Notes: a model not told the origin generated them from the letters alone. Shown: positions 18,605-28,783, numbered from the stretch's first letter. The stretch is 64,000 bases of DNA from Halomonas sp. (GCF_017983445.1 NZ_JAGOBJ010000005.1:62001-126000); one strand, 5' to 3'. A program made the numbers and translations.

Positions 18605-19408
18605 TCAGGCGTCCATCGCGGTGCGCATTTCTGCTAACACACTTCTAAGCTGACCGGCGATAATTTCGGGCGTTTCTACATTTTCGGCAATACGGTTAAC
18701 CAGGGCGCTACCTACAATCACCCCATCGGCTACCTTAGCGACTTCGGCCGCCGTAACACCGTCGCGGATACCGAACCCCACACAGAGCGGTAGATCAGTC
18801 ATATCGCGCAACGGTTTCAAATGCTCAGCGACGTCGTTTGCATTTAACGTTGCCGCACCGGTGACGCCTTTCAGCGAAACATAATAAAGGTACCCTTCAC
18901 CGTGAGCGCATATTGTAGCGGCTCGCGCATGGGAAGTGGTAGGCGCCACAAGGAAAATCGCAGCTAAATTACGTACTTTTAATAGTGGGCCAAGCTCATC
19001 GGCCTCTTCCGGCGGCATATCAACGACCAATACGCCATCAACGCCTACTGCCGCTGCCTTATCGGCAAAGGCTTCGTAGCCAATCCGTTCAATGGGATTC
19101 AAGTAACCCATGAGCACAACCGGCGTTTTAGTATCGACCTGACGAAATTCCGCGACCATATCCAACAGGTCAACTAGACGCGTACCGTGTTTCAAGGCGC
19201 GTTCACAGGCTTTTTGAATAACCGGGCCATCCGCCATGGGATCCGAAAACGGCACGCCAAGCTCAATAATATCGGCACCCGCCTCAACCAGCGCATGCAT
19301 AAAGCCAACGCTGTACTGCGGTGCCGGGTCGCCTGCCGTAATATACGGAATCAGGGCTTTCCGACCCTGCTGCTTGAGCTCACTGAAGCGTTGATCAATA
19401 CGATTCAT
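18605..19408 (-). CDS. trpA: Tryptophan synthase alpha subunit
   Basis: Cleaves indole-3-glycerol phosphate to indole and G3P and passes indole to TrpB. It is 267 aa, a TIM barrel. Signatures: [10 protein letters not shown], then [25 protein letters not shown] holding the catalytic Glu and Asp, [26 protein letters not shown] and VGFGIRDG. It follows trpB after a 47-bp gap that contains four CTTAAAA-type repeats; the repeat nearest trpA supplies its SD (AAGGAC, 5 nt before ATG). Confidence 0.97.
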   Translation of the reverse strand: MNRIDQRFSELKQQGRKALIPYITAGDPAPQYSVGFMHALVEAGADIIELGVPFSDPMADGPVIQKACERALKHGTRLVDLLDMVAEFRQVDTKTPVVLMGYLNPIERIGYEAFADKAAAVGVDGVLVVDMPPEEADELGPLLKVRNLAAIFLVAPTTSHARAATICAHGEGYLYYVSLKGVTGAATLNANDVAEHLKPLRDMTDLPLCVGFGIRDGVTAAEVAKVADGVIVGSALVNRIAENVETPEIIAGQLRSVLAEMRTAMDA

Positions 19409-19415
19409 GCTTGTC

Positions 19416-19461
19416 CTTAAAACGGTTCTTAAAAACAGTCCTTAAAAAGCTGCTCTTAAAA
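19416..19461 (-). repeat. Four CTTAAAA repeats spanning the trpB-trpA junction
   Basis: On the plus strand, CTTAAAA occurs at 19416-19422, 19428-19434, 19441-19447 and 19455-19461, with start-to-start steps of 12, 13 and 14 bp. On the mRNA the unit reads TTTTAAG followed by RAC/AGC. The copy nearest trpB contains its stop codon and the copy nearest trpA contains its Shine-Dalgarno site, so the whole intercistronic spacer is built of this unit. Confidence 0.8.
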
Positions 19462-20721
19462 TTCAATGCCATCAATCTTGGCCACGGTCATGATGTCTTT
19501 GTCACCACGACCAGAAAGATTGACCACAATATGCTGATCAGGACGCATCGTTGGCGCCAGTACTTTGGCATGAGCAAGCGCGTGGGCGGATTCCAATGCG
19601 GGCATGATGCCTTCCATCTGCGTCAGCTCGCGAAACGCTTCCAACACTTCTTTATCGTTCGCCGCGACGTAGTTAACCCGGCCGACATCTTTCCAAAGCG
19701 AGTGCTCGGGGCCAACACCCGGATAATCCAGGCCCGCTGAGATCGAATGAGTATCCGACACCTGCCCCGCCTCATCGGACATTAAATACGTGCGGTTACC
19801 ATGAAGCACCCCACGTGGAGCGTTGGTGGATAACGGTGCTGCATGACGGCCGGTTTCAATACCGTCACCGCCCGCTTCCACACCGTACATTGCAACGCCG
19901 TCGTCTTCGACGAACGGGTAAAACAGCCCGATCGCATTGGAACCGCCGCCCACACACGCTATCAATGCATCCGGTAGGCGACCGATCTGTTCTAGCGACT
20001 GGCGCCGCGCTTCACGACCGACAACTGCATTGAAGTCGCGTACCAGCTGCGGATAAGGATGAGGGCCTGCTACCGTACCGATGATGTAAAACGTATTATC
20101 AACATTCGTTACCCAGTCGCGCAGCGCTTCATTCATGGCATCTTTCAGGGTGCGCGTACCTGACTCTACCGGAATAACCCGTGCGCCTAATAAGCGCATT
20201 CGATAGACATTGAGCTTTTGGCGCTGCACGTCTTCAGCACCCATATATACGTCGCACTCAAGGCCCAGGCGCGCGGCAACCGTTGCCGTCGCCACACCAT
20301 GCTGACCTGCACCGGTTTCTGCAATAACGCGGGGCTTACCGGTTTTTTTAGCCAGAAGCGCCTGACCAATCGTATTGTTTACCTTGTGAGCGCCCGTATG
20401 GTTCAAGTCTTCACGCTTTAACCAAATCTGCGCACCGCCCAGAGACTCGGACCAACGCTTGGCATGGTAAAGCGGCGACGGGCGACCGACATAGTGGGCA
20501 AGATCATCATCAAACTCGGCTTGAAAAGCGGGGTCGTCACGCAGACTTAAATACGTCTTTTCCAGGTCTTCCAGAGCAAAGCTCAGAGTTTCTGACACAA
20601 ATCGGCCGCCATAGGGGCCAAAATGGCCACGAGCGTCGGGCATTCGGGTTAGGTCGCTGAACCGGGTTTCGGAAACGGTTTCAGAAGCGGTTTTAGAATC
20701 ACCAGTTGCTGAGACAGTCAC
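19456..20721 (-). CDS. trpB: Tryptophan synthase beta subunit
   Basis: PLP enzyme condensing indole and serine to tryptophan, in complex with TrpA. It is 421 aa, slightly longer than usual because of an N-terminal Thr/Ser-rich stretch of about 25 residues before [17 protein letters not shown]. The PLP lysine is Lys113 in [11 protein letters not shown]. The phosphate loop [24 protein letters not shown] and the C-terminal NLSGRGDKD are present. The start is GTG at 20721, with GAGG 7 nt upstream. It follows trpF after 84 bp, so trpF-trpB-trpA sits as a block between truA and accD. Confidence 0.97.
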   Translation of the reverse strand: MTVSATGDSKTASETVSETRFSDLTRMPDARGHFGPYGGRFVSETLSFALEDLEKTYLSLRDDPAFQAEFDDDLAHYVGRPSPLYHAKRWSESLGGAQIWLKREDLNHTGAHKVNNTIGQALLAKKTGKPRVIAETGAGQHGVATATVAARLGLECDVYMGAEDVQRQKLNVYRMRLLGARVIPVESGTRTLKDAMNEALRDWVTNVDNTFYIIGTVAGPHPYPQLVRDFNAVVGREARRQSLEQIGRLPDALIACVGGGSNAIGLFYPFVEDDGVAMYGVEAGGDGIETGRHAAPLSTNAPRGVLHGNRTYLMSDEAGQVSDTHSISAGLDYPGVGPEHSLWKDVGRVNYVAANDKEVLEAFRELTQMEGIMPALESAHALAHAKVLAPTMRPDQHIVVNLSGRGDKDIMTVAKIDGIEF

Positions 20722-20772
20722 AGAGATACCTCACGAGATTGCCAGACAAGGCAAACATTGAATAAACATGGG

Positions 20773-20798
20773 GCGCAGCCAAATAAGGCAAGCTGCGC
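20773..20798. other. Stem-loop between trpF and trpB
   Basis: A 7-bp GC-rich stem (20773-20779 with 20792-20798) and 12-nt loop lie just after the trpF stop codon. No U tract follows. It may be a processing or stability element. No Trp-codon leader peptide is nearby, so it does not look like a classical attenuator. Confidence 0.4.
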
Positions 20799-20805
20799 AG
20801 TGTGC

Positions 20806-21444
20806 TTAACGCGCGTCGGCGAACGCGACCTGGCTGACAAACGACGCCATTTTATCAACGTCCTTGCAGCCGCGTGCCAGCTCAATTCCGCCTGATACAT
20901 CAACGGCATAAGGCGCTACCTGCTGAACAGCCGAGGCAATATTATCAGCCGTCAACCCACCTGCGAGGATAACAGGTTTTGCAAGTTCTGCGGGTATTCT
21001 TGCCCAATCAAACGTCTCGCCCGTGCCGCCTGGCATACCTGGGCGATAAGCATCCAGAAGCAGTGCCTGCGCTTGATGATAGTCATTCGCCGCCTTATCC
21101 AGATTGACACTCTCATGCATGCGCAGAGCCTTTATCCATGGGCGGCCAAACTGGGCACAAAATTCGGGAGACTCATTGCCGTGGAACTGGATCACATCCA
21201 GGTACGGCAAGCACTGCTCAATTAACTCAACGGGTTGATCAACGAAAAGCCCAACCCGGGTAACAAACGCAGGCACATTGGCAGATAGCCCTGCCAACTG
21301 CTCAACGGAGATACTGCGCGGGCTTTTGGGCCACATGACAAAGCCTAGCGCATCAACTCCCAAACTGACCGCTTGCTCGATATCTTCGCGGCGAGTAAGC
21401 CCACAAAATTTGATTCGTGTACGCATTGGGTTAGAGGTCTTCAT
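20806..21444 (-). CDS. trpF: Phosphoribosylanthranilate isomerase
   Basis: Isomerises phosphoribosylanthranilate to CdRP, third step of tryptophan synthesis from chorismate. It is 212 aa. The start at 21444 is fixed by an excellent AGGAGG 6 nt upstream; the longer open frame lies within truA. Motifs: RIKFCGLTRREDIEQAVSLGVDALGFVMWPKSPR with the catalytic Cys, FVDQPVELIEQ, VILAGGLTADNI and the terminal AVDVSGGIE. The start overlaps the truA 3' end by 14 bp, so the two are translationally coupled, as in Pseudomonas. Confidence 0.96.
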   Translation of the reverse strand: MKTSNPMRTRIKFCGLTRREDIEQAVSLGVDALGFVMWPKSPRSISVEQLAGLSANVPAFVTRVGLFVDQPVELIEQCLPYLDVIQFHGNESPEFCAQFGRPWIKALRMHESVNLDKAANDYHQAQALLLDAYRPGMPGGTGETFDWARIPAELAKPVILAGGLTADNIASAVQQVAPYAVDVSGGIELARGCKDVDKMASFVSQVAFADAR

Positions 21445-22378
21445 CGAGCGCCTCCTGTGTTGAGTCGGGCGTTTTTCTGGCGAAGCTAAGTTTACGCCGC
21501 GCCGCAATTCTGGGGTTATCAGGTAGTTCACGCTCGCCGGTCCATTCACCGGTAAACGCGAGCAGATTAGGCCCTACCGGCTCCATTGGCAGCTCAAAGC
21601 GCTCATCATAAATCGAGTCGACGAAATGCAGCCCGCATGCGGGTGCCGTGACATCTCCTTTCTTACGATCCTTAAGCGCTAATAAACGTTCAATATACTT
21701 ATCATCTTGAGCGCCACGCCCCACGCTGATCAGCGCTCCGGCGATATTGCGAATCATGTGGTGCAAAAACGCATTGCCCTGAATATCAATCACCACCAGC
21801 GGGCCATAGCGCTTCACTTCGACAAAATGCATCTGACGCCACGGGGTCTTGGACTGGCATCCCGCCGCACGGAAGCTTGAGAAGTCATGCTCGCCAACAA
21901 GCGCTTGCGCAGCGCGATGCATGGCGTCCGCATCCAGCGGATCACGGCACCACGTCACGTTAGTACGCTCAAGAACGGGGCGGCTGATCTGATTGAGCAC
22001 CAAATAGCGATAGCGCCTGCCAAGTGCCCCCAGGCGTGAATGAAAGTCATCCGACACCGGCTTTACCCAGCGCACGGCTACATCGCGCGGCAGGTTCGTA
22101 TTGACGCCAAAAATCCAGGCTTTCTCCGTGCGCTCGGCGGGAGGATCGAAGTGGATCACCTGGCGCGTTGCATGAACACCCGAGTCGGTGCGCCCGCTGG
22201 CATGGATCTGGACAGGCGCACTGGCCACCTTTGTCAGGGCATCTTCTACAGCCGCTTGCACAGAAGCCGCATGCTTTAGACGCTGAAAGCCGCAAAAGCG
22301 CGAGCCATCGTACTCAATGCCCATCGCCAAGCGGCCTTTCAGCGGTCGTGTTTCATCAAAGTGGTAGAACAGCGTCAT
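21431..22378 (-). CDS. truA: tRNA pseudouridine(38-40) synthase
   Basis: Isomerises uridines 38-40 in tRNA anticodon arms. It is 315 aa from the ATG at 22378; a TTG one codon upstream is also possible and no strong SD marks either. Signatures: GIEYDGSRFCGFQRLK, the catalytic Asp in ASGRTDSGVHATRQVIHF, NLPRDVAVRWV, FSSFRAAGCQSKTP and GNAFLHHMIRNIAGALISVG. The C-terminal extension of about 40 residues after the usual fold is charged. It stands between fimV and trpF, the Pseudomonas order. Confidence 0.96.
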   Translation of the reverse strand: MTLFYHFDETRPLKGRLAMGIEYDGSRFCGFQRLKHAASVQAAVEDALTKVASAPVQIHASGRTDSGVHATRQVIHFDPPAERTEKAWIFGVNTNLPRDVAVRWVKPVSDDFHSRLGALGRRYRYLVLNQISRPVLERTNVTWCRDPLDADAMHRAAQALVGEHDFSSFRAAGCQSKTPWRQMHFVEVKRYGPLVVIDIQGNAFLHHMIRNIAGALISVGRGAQDDKYIERLLALKDRKKGDVTAPACGLHFVDSIYDERFELPMEPVGPNLLAFTGEWTGERELPDNPRIAARRKLSFARKTPDSTQEALDEDL

Positions 22379-22404
22379 CAAGCCACATCATTAAATTTGA
22401 AAGG

Positions 22405-23898
22405 TCAGCTATTATCCCGGCCTCGAGGCTCGAATGCTACCTCCTCGATCTCCCACTGCGCCTCTGAAAGAGTCTGTAGCTTCACTGCGCGCGGTACGGC
22501 TAAACCTGCTGCCTGACTTCTAGCCACGCGGGTGAAGAGTGCGTCTTGCTTATGATCTACCGTTTCGTCGCCAGTTTGTGCCCCGCTATTCTCAGCATCA
22601 TAAGATAACGGTATATCATCGGAAGGCATAAACACTTTCGGCTCAGCCAATGTTGCGCCTTCCACGTATTGCTTTTCATCATAGGCTGGCACTTTACGGT
22701 GCTTTAAAAACCACCATAGCCCTGCCACAAGCAGCCCTGTCAGCGGCAAGCATAACGCCCAGACGGGCGACCATTGAGTGCGCTTCAGACGCGCTAACAA
22801 GCCGCCATTATTCGCGTTTCCATCGAGTTCTATCCGCGTGGCAACACCCGCGCTCGACGCTTGCATGCTGGGCAAGACAGCTTGAGCCGCCACCATGTCT
22901 TCTTTCAACACATCAATGCTATGGCGCAATTCATCAAGCTCAGCACGAAGCTGCTCGCGCTCTTGCTGAGCGTTTAATAGGCGGGTTTGGCTTTGCGCCA
23001 ACTGTACGCCAAGTTCGGTAATGGCGCTGTTCTTCGCGGTTTCCTCTTTATTGGAATCTGCAGTGCTGGAAGTAGCGCCTTCAGATAAGGCTGCCGTTAA
23101 TGGCTTATTCTGCTGGCCGCCCTCGCCTGCTGGCATTGGCTGTGTTTCAACTTCGGGCGATGCCAACTGCGCAGAAGTCACTGAATGCTGCCCTTTATCC
23201 ACCATTGCGCGAACGGTTTGCGCGGCGTCGCCAGGTGAACGACTTAACGCCAAATCCAAACTGGGTACCGCCAGCGTTTGCCCCGCCCGTAAACTATTAA
23301 TATTACCTGAAGGAAATAGATCGGCGTTGGCCTCGAGCAATGCCAGCATCATTTGCTGGATGCTGACCTCACTTGGCTTGCTACGCTCAGCGATACGCCA
23401 CAGCGTGTCTCCCGGCAACACATCAAGCGTGCTAACGGCACTGCCCTGAGTCGCTGGGCTTGAAGTCATCGAAGCATAATCCACGGGGTCGAACAACAGG
23501 GTGACGATGTGGGATTGCTGTCCTTCGGGAGTATTTAGCGTGAGCAGTAAGTCCAGCCAGGGAGCGGTAACCGGCTGCTGCGAGCTCAGCACAACGTAAC
23601 GACTCCCCTCTTGCTCTTCAAGCCCGGCACTCACCGACTGAATAAGCGGTATCCACTCAAGCTCGGCAGCGGAAAACGCATCTACATCGGCAATCCGTAC
23701 CTGTAACTCGTTTAGCGGATAGGCACCGGAATCAAGCAGAGGTAACGAAGCACTTAAAGAGCTTTCCAGAGGTGAATGGACAGAGGCCGGACCTAGCTCA
23801 ATGGCCAATGTAAATGGACTTAGCGAAGCCAGCGCCAGCCATGCAACGGCTTTTAGGGTAGCTCGATAGTTTGAAGTTTTTTTCGGCACTTGACCCAA
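22405..23898 (-). CDS. fimV: FimV/HubP-like peptidoglycan-binding polarity protein, short form
   Basis: FimV-type proteins organise the cell pole (type IV pili, chemotaxis, chromosome origin). This one has 497 aa, far shorter than typical FimV (about 900 in Pseudomonas). Order: signal peptide ending near residue 32 (PFTLA before IELGPASVHSPLE); FimV N-terminal domain (about 33-145); LysM-like segment (about 158-215, DVLPGDTLWRIAERS ... LRAGQTLAVPS); coiled coil (about 300-345); one helix (about 378-398); and a cytosolic tail of about 100 residues. The tail lacks the usual TPR-like FimV C-terminal domain. The start is uncertain (TTG at 23898, GTG three codons on). Synteny asd-fimV-truA is exact. 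Confidence 0.85.
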   Translation of the reverse strand: MGQVPKKTSNYRATLKAVAWLALASLSPFTLAIELGPASVHSPLESSLSASLPLLDSGAYPLNELQVRIADVDAFSAAELEWIPLIQSVSAGLEEQEGSRYVVLSSQQPVTAPWLDLLLTLNTPEGQQSHIVTLLFDPVDYASMTSSPATQGSAVSTLDVLPGDTLWRIAERSKPSEVSIQQMMLALLEANADLFPSGNINSLRAGQTLAVPSLDLALSRSPGDAAQTVRAMVDKGQHSVTSAQLASPEVETQPMPAGEGGQQNKPLTAALSEGATSSTADSNKEETAKNSAITELGVQLAQSQTRLLNAQQEREQLRAELDELRHSIDVLKEDMVAAQAVLPSMQASSAGVATRIELDGNANNGGLLARLKRTQWSPVWALCLPLTGLLVAGLWWFLKHRKVPAYDEKQYVEGATLAEPKVFMPSDDIPLSYDAENSGAQTGDETVDHKQDALFTRVARSQAAGLAVPRAVKLQTLSEAQWEIEEVAFEPRGRDNS

Positions 23899-24026
23899 CC
23901 AATTCTTGATTTATCAATGCACAGCGCTGTGCAATCTCACAACAATTACCAAGTATAATTAACATTATTAAGCGATCAACGCATATCCCTATTTTATCTA
24001 ATGTGCTCATACCCTATAAATGGCAT

Positions 24027-24061
24027 AAAAAAACGGGAAGCTAAAAGCTCCCCGTTTTTTT
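24027..24061 (-). terminator. Terminator of asd
   Basis: A long stem with A7/T7 outer arms and ACGGG/CCCGT (24027-24037 with 24051-24061) plus an inner AGCT/AGCT stem and AAA loop. On the minus strand it ends in seven T. It lies 22 bp after the asd stop codon and separates asd from fimV. Confidence 0.93.
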
Positions 24062-24083
24062 GGCTAACACTTGCCGTACTGAT

Positions 24084-25196
24084 TTATTGCTCGCGCAAAA
24101 TTTTCAGCATCCGCTTGAGCGGCTCGGCAGCGCCCCACAACAGCTGGTCACCTACGCTGAAGGCAGAAAGGTATTCTCCGCCCATATTCAGCTTACGCAG
24201 ACGGCCTACCGGAATGTTTAGCGTGCCAGTCGCGGCGGCGGGCGTTAAGCCTGCAACCGTGGCGTCTTTATCGTTGGGAATTACATTTACCCACTCATTG
24301 TGCTTGGCAATGCGATCTTCGATTTCATCAAGCGGCACATCTTGCTTGAGCTTGATGGTAAAGGCTTGGCTGTGTGAACGCATGGCGCCGATTCGTACAC
24401 ACAAACCGTCAATGGGTACAGGCTTGTCGCTACGGCCTAAAATCTTGTTGGTCTCAACAAAACCTTTCCACTCTTCACGGCTCTGGCCGCTCTCAAGCTT
24501 GGTATCGATCCATGGCAGTAGGCTACCGGCAAGCGGTGCGCCGAAGTTATCGGTCGGAAAATCGCCACTACGCATGGCTGCGGTAACCTTGCGGTCGATA
24601 TCCAGAATTGCGCTAGAGGTATCCTTGAGCTCTTCACCAACGCTATCACGCAGCTGGCCCATTTGATTGAGCAGTTCGCGCATGTGCTTGGCACCAGAAC
24701 CGGAAGCCGCCTGGTAGGTCATGGAGGTCATCCAATCCACCATATCGGCTTCAAACAGGCCACCCAGGCCCATCAGCATCAGGCTAACAGTGCAGTTACC
24801 GCCTACAAAGGTCTTGGCGCCTTTGGCAAGCTGCGCATCAATTACCTTGCGGTTGACCGGGTCAAGTACGATAGTAGCTTCGTCTTCCATCCGCAGCGTG
24901 CTGGCCGCATCAATCCAGTAGCCCTGCCAGCCGTTCTTACGCAGATCTGCGTAGACTTCCTTGGTGTAATCGCCCCCTTGGCAAGTCACGATCACATCAA
25001 GCGCTTTCAGGTCTTCAAGGGCAAACGCATCTTTAAGCGGAGGTACGTCTACGCCGATATCGGGGCCAGGCTGGCCTACCTGGGAGGTCGTGAAAAAGAT
25101 GGGTTCAATACCGTTAAAATCGCCATCTTCCTGCATGCGCTGCATCAGCACAGAGCCCACCATGCCACGCCATCCTACGAAACCGACTTTCAACAT
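24084..25196 (-). CDS. asd: Aspartate-semialdehyde dehydrogenase
   Basis: NADPH-dependent reduction of aspartyl phosphate to the semialdehyde, the branch to Lys/DAP, Thr and Met. It is 370 aa from the ATG at 25196 (GGAGG 7 nt upstream), beginning [21 protein letters not shown] like the E. coli enzyme. The acyl-enzyme Cys135 is in [29 protein letters not shown] residues read here as [20 protein letters not shown] and the C-terminal [16 protein letters not shown] are present. It has its own promoter-like element and terminator, so it is probably transcribed apart from leuB. Confidence 0.97.
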   Translation of the reverse strand: MLKVGFVGWRGMVGSVLMQRMQEDGDFNGIEPIFFTTSQVGQPGPDIGVDVPPLKDAFALEDLKALDVIVTCQGGDYTKEVYADLRKNGWQGYWIDAASTLRMEDEATIVLDPVNRKVIDAQLAKGAKTFVGGNCTVSLMLMGLGGLFEADMVDWMTSMTYQAASGSGAKHMRELLNQMGQLRDSVGEELKDTSSAILDIDRKVTAAMRSGDFPTDNFGAPLAGSLLPWIDTKLESGQSREEWKGFVETNKILGRSDKPVPIDGLCVRIGAMRSHSQAFTIKLKQDVPLDEIEDRIAKHNEWVNVIPNDKDATVAGLTPAAATGTLNIPVGRLRKLNMGGEYLSAFSVGDQLLWGAAEPLKRMLKILREQ

Positions 25197-25227
25197 GTGA
25201 AGTCCTCCAGCAAAGAATGAGACCCAT

Positions 25228-25233
25228 ATTATA
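25228..25233 (-). promoter_or_regulatory. Candidate asd promoter (-10 element)
   Basis: A consensus TATAAT on the minus strand at 25228-25233 lies about 30 bp upstream of the asd start codon, placing the transcript start near 25221. No good -35 sequence sits at 16-18 bp spacing, so an activator or an upstream element may be needed. Confidence 0.5.
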
Positions 25234-25253
25234 CACAAAACTTATAAATGGCG

Positions 25254-25277
25254 TCGGCCACCCTTTTGAGTGGCCGA
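25254..25277. other. Stem-loop between leuB and asd
   Basis: An 8-bp GC-rich stem (25254-25261 with 25270-25277) with an 8-nt loop sits about 47 bp beyond the leuB stop codon, upstream of the asd -10 element. It has no U tract. It may partly terminate leu transcripts before asd. Confidence 0.4.
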
Positions 25278-25323
25278 ACCATCACACTTTCAGATCAATT
25301 AGTTAGCACGCTTTAAAACGCAC

Positions 25324-26403
25324 TTAATATTTCGCAAATGCGGCCAATACGGCATCGCCCATCGCATCGGTGCCGATAGTCTGCATGCCTTCAGAAGCGA
25401 TATCTGCAGTGCGAAGGCCGTCGTCCAGTACGCTGCCCACCGCGGCTTCTATACGCTCTGCCATGGCCGTTTCATTAAGCGAATAGCGCAGCATCATGGC
25501 AACAGATAGCATCATGGCCAGCGGGTTGGCAACATTTTGCCCAGCGATATCCGGCGCGCTGCCGTGGCAAGGTTCATACATACCCTGGCCACTTTCATTT
25601 AGCGAAGCCGAAGGCAGCATACCGATTGAACCGGTGAGCATGGCGGCGGCGTCAGAAAGAATATCGCCAAACATATTGCCAGTCACGACGACATCGAACT
25701 GCTTCGGTGCGCGCACCAGCTGCATCGCGGCGTTATCCACGTACATATGCGAAAGCTCAACGTCCGGGTACTCCGGCGCCAGGCGCTCCATCACTTCACG
25801 CCACAGAATAGTGACTTCCAGCACGTTGGCTTTATCTACCGAGCAGAGCTTCTTGCCACGCTTTTGGGCCATTTCAAACGCTACACGGCCGATGCGCTCA
25901 ATCTCGCTTTCGGAGTAAATGTAGGTATTGAAACCTACACGCTCCCCGTTGCGCTCCTCAATACCCCGCGGCTGGCCAAAGTAAATGCCGCCGGTCAATT
26001 CACGCACGATCATGATATCCAGGCCTGCCACCAATTCAGGTTTCAGGCTGGAAGCGCTAGCCAACTGCGGGTAGAGCATAGCCGGGCGCAGGTTGCCAAA
26101 TAGCCCCAGATTCTTGCGCAGGCCCAACAGGCCTTTTTCAGGCCGCTTAGTGAGATCTTCGATCTTGTCCCATTTGGGGCCACCCACGGCACCGAGCAGA
26201 ATCGCACTGGCCGCTTTGGCCTTTTCAAGCGTTTCAGCGGGCAGCGGCTCGCCGTGTACATCGTAAGCCGAGCCACCGACCAGTGCTTCTTCAACGTCAA
26301 TATCCAACCCCGCCTCCTGGCAGGCTTTTAACAAGCGCGCGGCCTGAGCCGCAATCTCTGGGCCGATACCGTCGCCGGGTAACAGAAGCACCTTATGAGT
26401 CAT
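25324..26403 (-). CDS. leuB: 3-Isopropylmalate dehydrogenase
   Basis: NAD-dependent oxidative decarboxylation of 3-isopropylmalate in leucine synthesis. It is 359 aa, of the isocitrate/isopropylmalate dehydrogenase fold. Signatures: [11 protein letters not shown] at the N-terminus, [43 protein letters not shown], the catalytic Lys in [45 protein letters not shown] and the NAD-site [12 protein letters not shown]. It is the last gene of leuC-leuD-leuB, 116 bp after leuD. Confidence 0.98.
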   Translation of the reverse strand: MTHKVLLLPGDGIGPEIAAQAARLLKACQEAGLDIDVEEALVGGSAYDVHGEPLPAETLEKAKAASAILLGAVGGPKWDKIEDLTKRPEKGLLGLRKNLGLFGNLRPAMLYPQLASASSLKPELVAGLDIMIVRELTGGIYFGQPRGIEERNGERVGFNTYIYSESEIERIGRVAFEMAQKRGKKLCSVDKANVLEVTILWREVMERLAPEYPDVELSHMYVDNAAMQLVRAPKQFDVVVTGNMFGDILSDAAAMLTGSIGMLPSASLNESGQGMYEPCHGSAPDIAGQNVANPLAMMLSVAMMLRYSLNETAMAERIEAAVGSVLDDGLRTADIASEGMQTIGTDAMGDAVLAAFAKY

Positions 26404-26519
26404 GTTAAATCCTTAATAAAGAGTCAGTGCGGCTTGCCGCCGCTTAGCGCGTTGCAATGGGGTTGCACCGCGCTATGTATGTCTTTTTAGCTATTCTGGA
26501 TAGCTTTTATTGAGCTGAA
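26404..26519. other. leuD-leuB intercistronic region with hairpins
   Basis: This 116-bp gap is longer than its neighbours. It holds a 6-bp hairpin AGCTAT-TCTGG-ATAGCT (26489-26505) and GC-rich inverted segments near 26430-26475. There is no terminator-like U tract on the minus strand. It may reduce or tune leuB expression relative to leuCD. Confidence 0.35.
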
Positions 26520-27167
26520 TCAGGCTGGCTGGCGGAAAAGCCAGGGCCGGGCATCTTTGTGTTTTTGCTCAAAGACGCGGATAGCATCTTCGTCTTGCAG
26601 CGTGATGCCGATATCATCCAGGCCGTTGAGCAGGCAGTGTTTGCGAAACGCATCCACTTCAAACTCAAGAATTTCGCCACCCGGCGTGATTACACGTTGG
26701 TTCTCTAAATCGACATCCAGCTGATAGCCTTCGTTAGCGTCAACACCGGCAAACAGGCGATCGACTTCTTCTTCGCTTAACGTGATCAGCAATATGCCGT
26801 TTTTAAACGCGTTATTGTAAAAAATATCCGCAAAGCTCGGCGCAATGACGACTTTAAAGCCGAAATCTTCCAGCGCCCAGGGCGCGTGTTCACGCGAGCT
26901 GCCACAGCCGAAATTACGCCTGGCCAGCAACACCTCAGCCCCTTTAAAGCGCGGCTGGTTGAGCACGAAATCAGGATTCAGCGGACGATTGGAACAATCC
27001 TGCCCTGGCTGTCCTTCATCCAAATAACGCAGCTCATCAAACAGGTTAACGCCAAAGCCGGTTCGCTTGATCGATTTCAAGAACTGCTTGGGAATAATTA
27101 AATCAGTATCGACGTTCGCGCGATCAAGCGGAGCAACCACGCCTTCGAAACGAGTAAACTTTTTCAT
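26520..27167 (-). CDS. leuD: 3-Isopropylmalate dehydratase small subunit
   Basis: Swivel-domain subunit of isopropylmalate isomerase, working with LeuC. It is 215 aa. Signatures: [29 protein letters not shown] near the N-terminus, [20 protein letters not shown] at about 85-104 (substrate loop), and [17 protein letters not shown]. It starts 3 bp after the leuC stop codon, so the two are coupled and probably made in equal amounts. Confidence 0.98.
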   Translation of the reverse strand: MKKFTRFEGVVAPLDRANVDTDLIIPKQFLKSIKRTGFGVNLFDELRYLDEGQPGQDCSNRPLNPDFVLNQPRFKGAEVLLARRNFGCGSSREHAPWALEDFGFKVVIAPSFADIFYNNAFKNGILLITLSEEEVDRLFAGVDANEGYQLDVDLENQRVITPGGEILEFEVDAFRKHCLLNGLDDIGITLQDEDAIRVFEQKHKDARPWLFRQPA

Positions 27168-27170
27168 GGT

Positions 27171-28622
27171 TCAAGCCTCCTGGGCGTGCGTAGCATCGTT
27201 GGCGGATAAACTGCGTACATCCACAAAGTGACCAGCAATCGCTGCTGCTGCTGCCATCGCAGGACTTACCAAGTGCGTACGACCGCCATACCCCTGACGA
27301 CCTTCAAAGTTACGGTTAGAGGTCGATGCACAGTGCTCGCCTGCACCCAGCTTATCGGCATTCATGGCCAGACACATGGAGCAGCCCGGCTCACGCCACT
27401 CAAATCCGGCTTCGATGAAAATCTTATCCAGCCCTTCCGCTTCCGCTTGACGCTTCACCAGGCCAGAGCCCGGCACCACCATGGCGAGCTTGATCGTACC
27501 GGCCACTTTATTGCCCTGGGCAACCTTGGCGGCTTCCCGCAAATCTTCAATACGCGAGTTGGTGCACGAACCGATGAACACTTTATCAAGCTTGATATCG
27601 GTGATTTTCTGGTTGGCGTGCAGCCCCATGTACTCAAGTGCCCGGGTATGGCTGCGCTGCACGGTTTCATCCAACGCCGCCAAGGGGTCAGGCACTTGGC
27701 CAGAAATACCCGTTACCATCTCAGGGCTGGTTCCCCAGCTCACTTGCGGCTCGATATCGTCGGCTTTCAGAGTCACTACTTTATCGAACGTGGCATCGTC
27801 ATCCGATACCAGTTGACGCCAGTCAGCCACCGCTGCTTCCCACTGCTCGGCAGTCGGTGCAAAGGGGCGCTCGGCCAAGTAATCGATGGTGGTGTCGTCG
27901 ACGGCAATCAACCCCACCCGGGCACCGGCTTCAATGGCCATGTTGCAAACGGTCATGCGGCCTTCCATGGAAAGCGAGGCAATCGCGCTGCCGGCAAACT
28001 CAATCGCGTAGCCAGTACCGCCTGCGGTACCAATTTCTCCGATAATCGCCAGTACCACGTCTTTTGCGGTTACGCCAAGGCCAAGCTCACCCTCCACGCG
28101 CACCTGCATATTCTTCATCTTTTGCGCCAGCAAGCACTGGGTCGCCAATACGTGCTCGACTTCTGAGGTGCCGATCCCGTGGGCCAGCGCGCCAAACGCA
28201 CCATGGGTTGCCGTGTGGGAATCGCCACATACCACGGTCATGCCGGGCAGCGTCGCACCCTGTTCCGGTCCCACCACGTGTACGATGCCCTGACGCGGAT
28301 CGTTGATCTTGAACTCTTCGATACCATACTCAACGCAGTTGTCATCCAGGGTTTGTACCTGAATCAATGACACCGGGTCCTTGATACCGCTGTTACCCTC
28401 GGCACGCTCTTTCAACGTGGTAGGCACGTTATGGTCCGGCGTCGCCAGGTTGGCGTCCAGGCGCCATGGCTTACGCTTGGCCAGACGCAGCCCCTCAAAA
28501 GCCTGCGGGGAGGTCACTTCGTGAAGCAATTGACGGTCGATATAAATTAACGCGGTGCCATCATCGCGCTGTTTCACCAAGTGTTGATTCCAGAGTTTGT
28601 CGTAAAGGGTTTGACCTGACAT
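27171..28622 (-). CDS. leuC: 3-Isopropylmalate dehydratase large subunit
   Basis: Aconitase-family 4Fe-4S subunit converting 2- to 3-isopropylmalate with LeuD. It is 483 aa from the ATG at 28622 (GGGAG 6 nt upstream); the open frame extends 29 codons further but that part is not LeuC-like. Motifs: [33 protein letters not shown], cluster Cys in [15 protein letters not shown] and the CSMCLAMN pair near the C-terminus, [16 protein letters not shown]. Divergent from a LysR-type gene that is its likely regulator. Confidence 0.97.
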   Translation of the reverse strand: MSGQTLYDKLWNQHLVKQRDDGTALIYIDRQLLHEVTSPQAFEGLRLAKRKPWRLDANLATPDHNVPTTLKERAEGNSGIKDPVSLIQVQTLDDNCVEYGIEEFKINDPRQGIVHVVGPEQGATLPGMTVVCGDSHTATHGAFGALAHGIGTSEVEHVLATQCLLAQKMKNMQVRVEGELGLGVTAKDVVLAIIGEIGTAGGTGYAIEFAGSAIASLSMEGRMTVCNMAIEAGARVGLIAVDDTTIDYLAERPFAPTAEQWEAAVADWRQLVSDDDATFDKVVTLKADDIEPQVSWGTSPEMVTGISGQVPDPLAALDETVQRSHTRALEYMGLHANQKITDIKLDKVFIGSCTNSRIEDLREAAKVAQGNKVAGTIKLAMVVPGSGLVKRQAEAEGLDKIFIEAGFEWREPGCSMCLAMNADKLGAGEHCASTSNRNFEGRQGYGGRTHLVSPAMAAAAAIAGHFVDVRSLSANDATHAQEA

Positions 28623-28716
28623 ATGGCTCTCCCGGGCAAGCGCCCTGCTAGTTTTTTGCGCTGACGTCTTTGCGCCAGTGATGCAACGAGTGTTACGCGT
28701 GTCGCGCATAAAAGCA

Positions 28717-28735
28717 ATTCATGTTATTTATGGAT
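28717..28735. promoter_or_regulatory. Possible LysR-type operator between leuC and lysR
   Basis: An imperfect dyad ATTCAT-N7-ATGGAT at 28717-28735 lies in the 161-bp divergent gap and has the size and AT-rich symmetry of LysR-family recognition sites. It is a pattern match only; the rest of the gap shows no leucine-codon leader. Confidence 0.35.
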
Positions 28736-28783
28736 ATGATTCCTTACTGGAATACAAGCCTCAGCTTAGCGACGGAATCTTCC

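Noticed and set aside
20722..20805. A tryptophan attenuator before trpB
   Set aside because: The hairpin has no U tract and no Trp-rich leader peptide precedes it.
24001..24666. A 221-codon plus-strand open frame over the asd 3' end
   Set aside because: It starts in the asd terminator and is antisense to a clear asd; the Ser/Leu-rich composition is a shadow pattern.
27228..28166. A 312-codon plus-strand open frame antisense to leuC
   Set aside because: It lies wholly inside leuC, has no ribosome site, and its His/Arg-rich product is typical of an antisense shadow of a GC-rich gene.
28623..28783. A leucine attenuator upstream of leuC
   Set aside because: No short frame with consecutive Leu codons and no terminator/antiterminator pair; LysR-type control is more likely.
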